This document shows, piece by piece, positions 63,012 to 64,000 of a stretch of 64,000 bases of DNA (position 1 is its first letter; every line of letters starts with the position of its first letter). The stretch is taken from the NCBI GenBank assembly GCA_002375695.1, contig DFMO01000008.1, positions 1 through 64,000 on the forward strand, written 5' to 3'. The notes below the pieces were generated by a model. The model had not been told where the DNA came from. It worked only from the letters and a program-made list of their open reading frames with translations, and did not search any database. This stretch comes from Flavobacteriaceae bacterium UBA3591 (lineage in GTDB: Bacteria > Bacteroidota > Bacteroidia > Flavobacteriales > Flavobacteriaceae). The position numbers were made by a program, and so were the translations under genes.

Positions 63012-63019
63012 TATCTTTG
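63012..63019 (+). promoter_or_regulatory. TAnnTTTG -7 box for the cold-shock gene
   Basis: TATCTTTG, 31 bases before the ATG at 63050. The leader is thus only about 25 bases, much shorter than the long regulated leader of E. coli cspA. Confidence 0.62.
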
Positions 63020-63049
63020 CCGCTTATATTAATTATTTATTTAAATACA

Positions 63050-63241
63050 ATGAACAAAGGAACAGTAAAATTCTTCAACGACACAAAAGGATTTGGTTTT
63101 ATCACTGAAGAAGGAACTAGTAAAGAACATTTTGTACACATCTCAGGTCTTATTGATGAAGTTCGTGAAGGTGACGAAGTAGAATTTGATCTTCAAGAAG
63201 GCAGAAAAGGATTGAATGCGGTAAACGTAAAAGTGCTTTAA
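63050..63241 (+). CDS. Cold-shock domain protein
   Basis: 63 residues from the ATG at 63050 (MNKGTVKFFNDTKGFGFITEE). A longer in-frame start at 63017 lies inside the promoter box. Both RNA-binding motifs are present: RNP1 as K-G-F-G-F-I and RNP2 as H-F-V-H-I. It is a single-domain cold-shock protein that binds single-stranded RNA and DNA and melts RNA structure. It forms a single-gene unit with a strong terminator. Confidence 0.97.
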   Translation: MNKGTVKFFNDTKGFGFITEEGTSKEHFVHISGLIDEVREGDEVEFDLQEGRKGLNAVNVKVL

Positions 63242-63262
63242 TACATACAATTTTTTTAGACG

Positions 63263-63293
63263 AAAAACCTCCCAATTTGGGAGGTTTTTTTTT
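63263..63293 (+). terminator. Terminator of the cold-shock gene
   Basis: AAAAACCTCCCA at 63263-63274 pairs with TGGGAGGTTTTT at 63278-63289 (12 bp, 3-base loop), followed by more T. Confidence 0.92.
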
Positions 63294-63402
63294 GTGCCAA
63301 TTTTTTCAAAATGTAGAGGATTTAAAACTTTATGATTTATAACTACCTGATTGTTAATAAATTGTTATAATTTTATAAAACTAACTAAATAATTTATTTA
63401 TT

Positions 63403-64000
63403 ATGAAAAAATTAACACTTCTATTAGTGTTGTTGTGTTTTTTGCCTGTGCAATTAAATTCGCAACACAAAAATCCAGAAAAAGAAAAGCAAGCTGCGCA
63501 AGATGCAGTTAGACCTTCAACCATTTCGCTAAATAAACTTATTAAACAAAAAAGTAATACGTATGTGATTACTAAAGAACACGTAAGTAGGATAAGTGGA
63601 ATTAGACACGTTTATCTTCGGCAAGCCATTAATGGCTTAGAAGTCTATGGTACCGAATCTAGCGTACACATTGATAGATCGGGAAAAGTTGTAGTTGAAC
63701 ATAACAAGTTTTTGGCTGATGTTCAAGCTACTGTTCGTAAAAGTTCTCAAGGAATTTCGGCTAGGCAAGCAATAAGCTCCGTGGCGCGCCAAATGGGGTA
63801 TAGCGTTTCAAACCTTCAAGAGTTAAAGAATAAAGGTGGTAAAAATCAAGCTGCTATTTTTAATAAGGCGGGTATTTCATCAGAAAACATTCCGGTTAAA
63901 CTAATGTATTACTATCAACCGGGAAAAGGTACTACCTTGGTATGGGAGTTGTCTGTTGCAGAAAAAACCTCGTCAGACTGGTGGAATTTTAGAGTAGATG
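63403..64000 (+). CDS. M36 (fungalysin) family metallopeptidase, 3' partial
   Basis: The frame opens at ATG 63403 and runs off the right edge with no stop (199 full codons). It starts with a signal peptide MKKLTLLLVLLCFLPVQLNSQ. Residues about 50-110 match the fungalysin/thermolysin propeptide (FTP) domain: HVYLRQAINGLEVYGTESS and HIDRSGKVVVEHNKFL. A second propeptide part follows to about residue 195 (KLMYYYQPG and LVWELSV). The catalytic HEXXH lies beyond the window, so the peptidase assignment rests on the propeptide. In Flavobacteriaceae such genes usually end in a T9SS tail. Confidence 0.8.
   Translation, partial: MKKLTLLLVLLCFLPVQLNSQHKNPEKEKQAAQDAVRPSTISLNKLIKQKSNTYVITKEHVSRISGIRHVYLRQAINGLEVYGTESSVHIDRSGKVVVEHNKFLADVQATVRKSSQGISARQAISSVARQMGYSVSNLQELKNKGGKNQAAIFNKAGISSENIPVKLMYYYQPGKGTTLVWELSVAEKTSSDWWNFRVD

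Larger units (their letters stand above)
62739..63049. other. Divergent intergenic region between sucC and the cold-shock gene
   Basis: 311 AT-rich bases. It holds the sucC -7 box on the minus strand (62769-62776) and the cold-shock gene -7 box (63012-63019). Between 62782 and 63011 I see no gene, hairpin or repeat that I would defend. Confidence 0.6.

Noticed and set aside
1..64000. tRNA or rRNA genes, insertion sequences, prophage, restriction or other defence islands
   Set aside because: No cloverleaf, rRNA core sequence, transposase, integrase, terminal inverted repeats or known defence domains were seen.

Overview
The window reads as a chromosomal segment of a marine or soil-type member of the Flavobacteriaceae (Bacteroidota). 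Evidence for this: AT-rich DNA; type IX secretion system (T9SS) cargo proteins with both type A and type B C-terminal sorting domains; a PorP/SprF-family partner; lipoproteins with an acidic S-D-D-D export signal after the lipid cysteine; repeated TAnnTTTG promoter boxes; and the conserved order cinA-rpmB-rpmG-DUF4295-ftsY-rimO. I see no tRNA, rRNA, insertion sequence, prophage, integrase or CRISPR array. The gene content is that of ordinary core and cell-surface genome rather than a genomic island.

Layout. 1-7753: the 3' part of a giant repeat adhesin with a type B sorting domain, then a PorP/SprF-like outer-membrane protein and two tandem paralogous TPR/PD40/OmpA proteins. This is a surface export and anchoring module. 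7837-10099: an overlapping idi-queD-manA operon and a small conserved helical protein. 10094-14509: a DUF4369 lipoprotein, a DUF819 membrane protein, a secreted alpha/beta hydrolase, an S1/P1 nuclease and a DoxX-like protein. 14575-24931: a 1404-residue T9SS cargo protein, htpG, an S9 peptidase and a ketoacyl-ACP synthase III, with a perfect inverted repeat between the divergent last two genes. 25087-32999: a CoA-binding protein, a sodium:solute symporter, a T9SS beta-propeller protein, recR, a GT2 glycosyltransferase and a dehydrogenase E2.

33033-41587: exonuclease, FAH-family hydrolase, Hpt protein, cinA, ribosomal proteins L28 and L33, a 50-residue DUF4295 protein, ftsY, a small membrane protein, an S9 peptidase and rimO. 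41669-46000: a beta-helix lipoprotein and a LytTR response regulator with its 7TM histidine kinase. 46001-50613: an intergenic candidate small RNA, a beta-propeller lipoprotein with a Cys/His cluster, a glycosyltransferase, a PAP2 phosphatase and a SanA-like protein. 50630-53651: an FG-GAP/ASPIC T9SS protein in one operon with an Ig-fused dihaem cytochrome. 53903-64000: uvrB, a putative zinc peptidase, a GH3-family enzyme, an RluF-like pseudouridine synthase, Hsp20, a DUF2254 protein, a TerB-like protein, sucC, a cold-shock protein and the start of an M36 metallopeptidase.

How they fit together. Much of the window serves the cell envelope: T9SS cargo (four clear C-terminal sorting domains), lipoproteins, surface peptidases and glycan enzymes. 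Housekeeping genes for translation, DNA repair, isoprenoid supply and the TCA cycle lie between them. I did not find a convincing new defence or biosynthetic system. The observations most worth a second look are non-coding (the operator-like palindrome at 23781-23798, the candidate RNA at 46168-46350 with its exact 20-base repeat at 59153-59172, and hairpins whose U-runs lie on the minus strand) plus two unusual proteins (the Ig-fused dihaem cytochrome and the Cys/His beta-propeller lipoprotein). Many start codons were moved from upstream TTG codons to ATG or GTG. Several of those TTG triplets lie inside TAnnTTTG-like promoter boxes.
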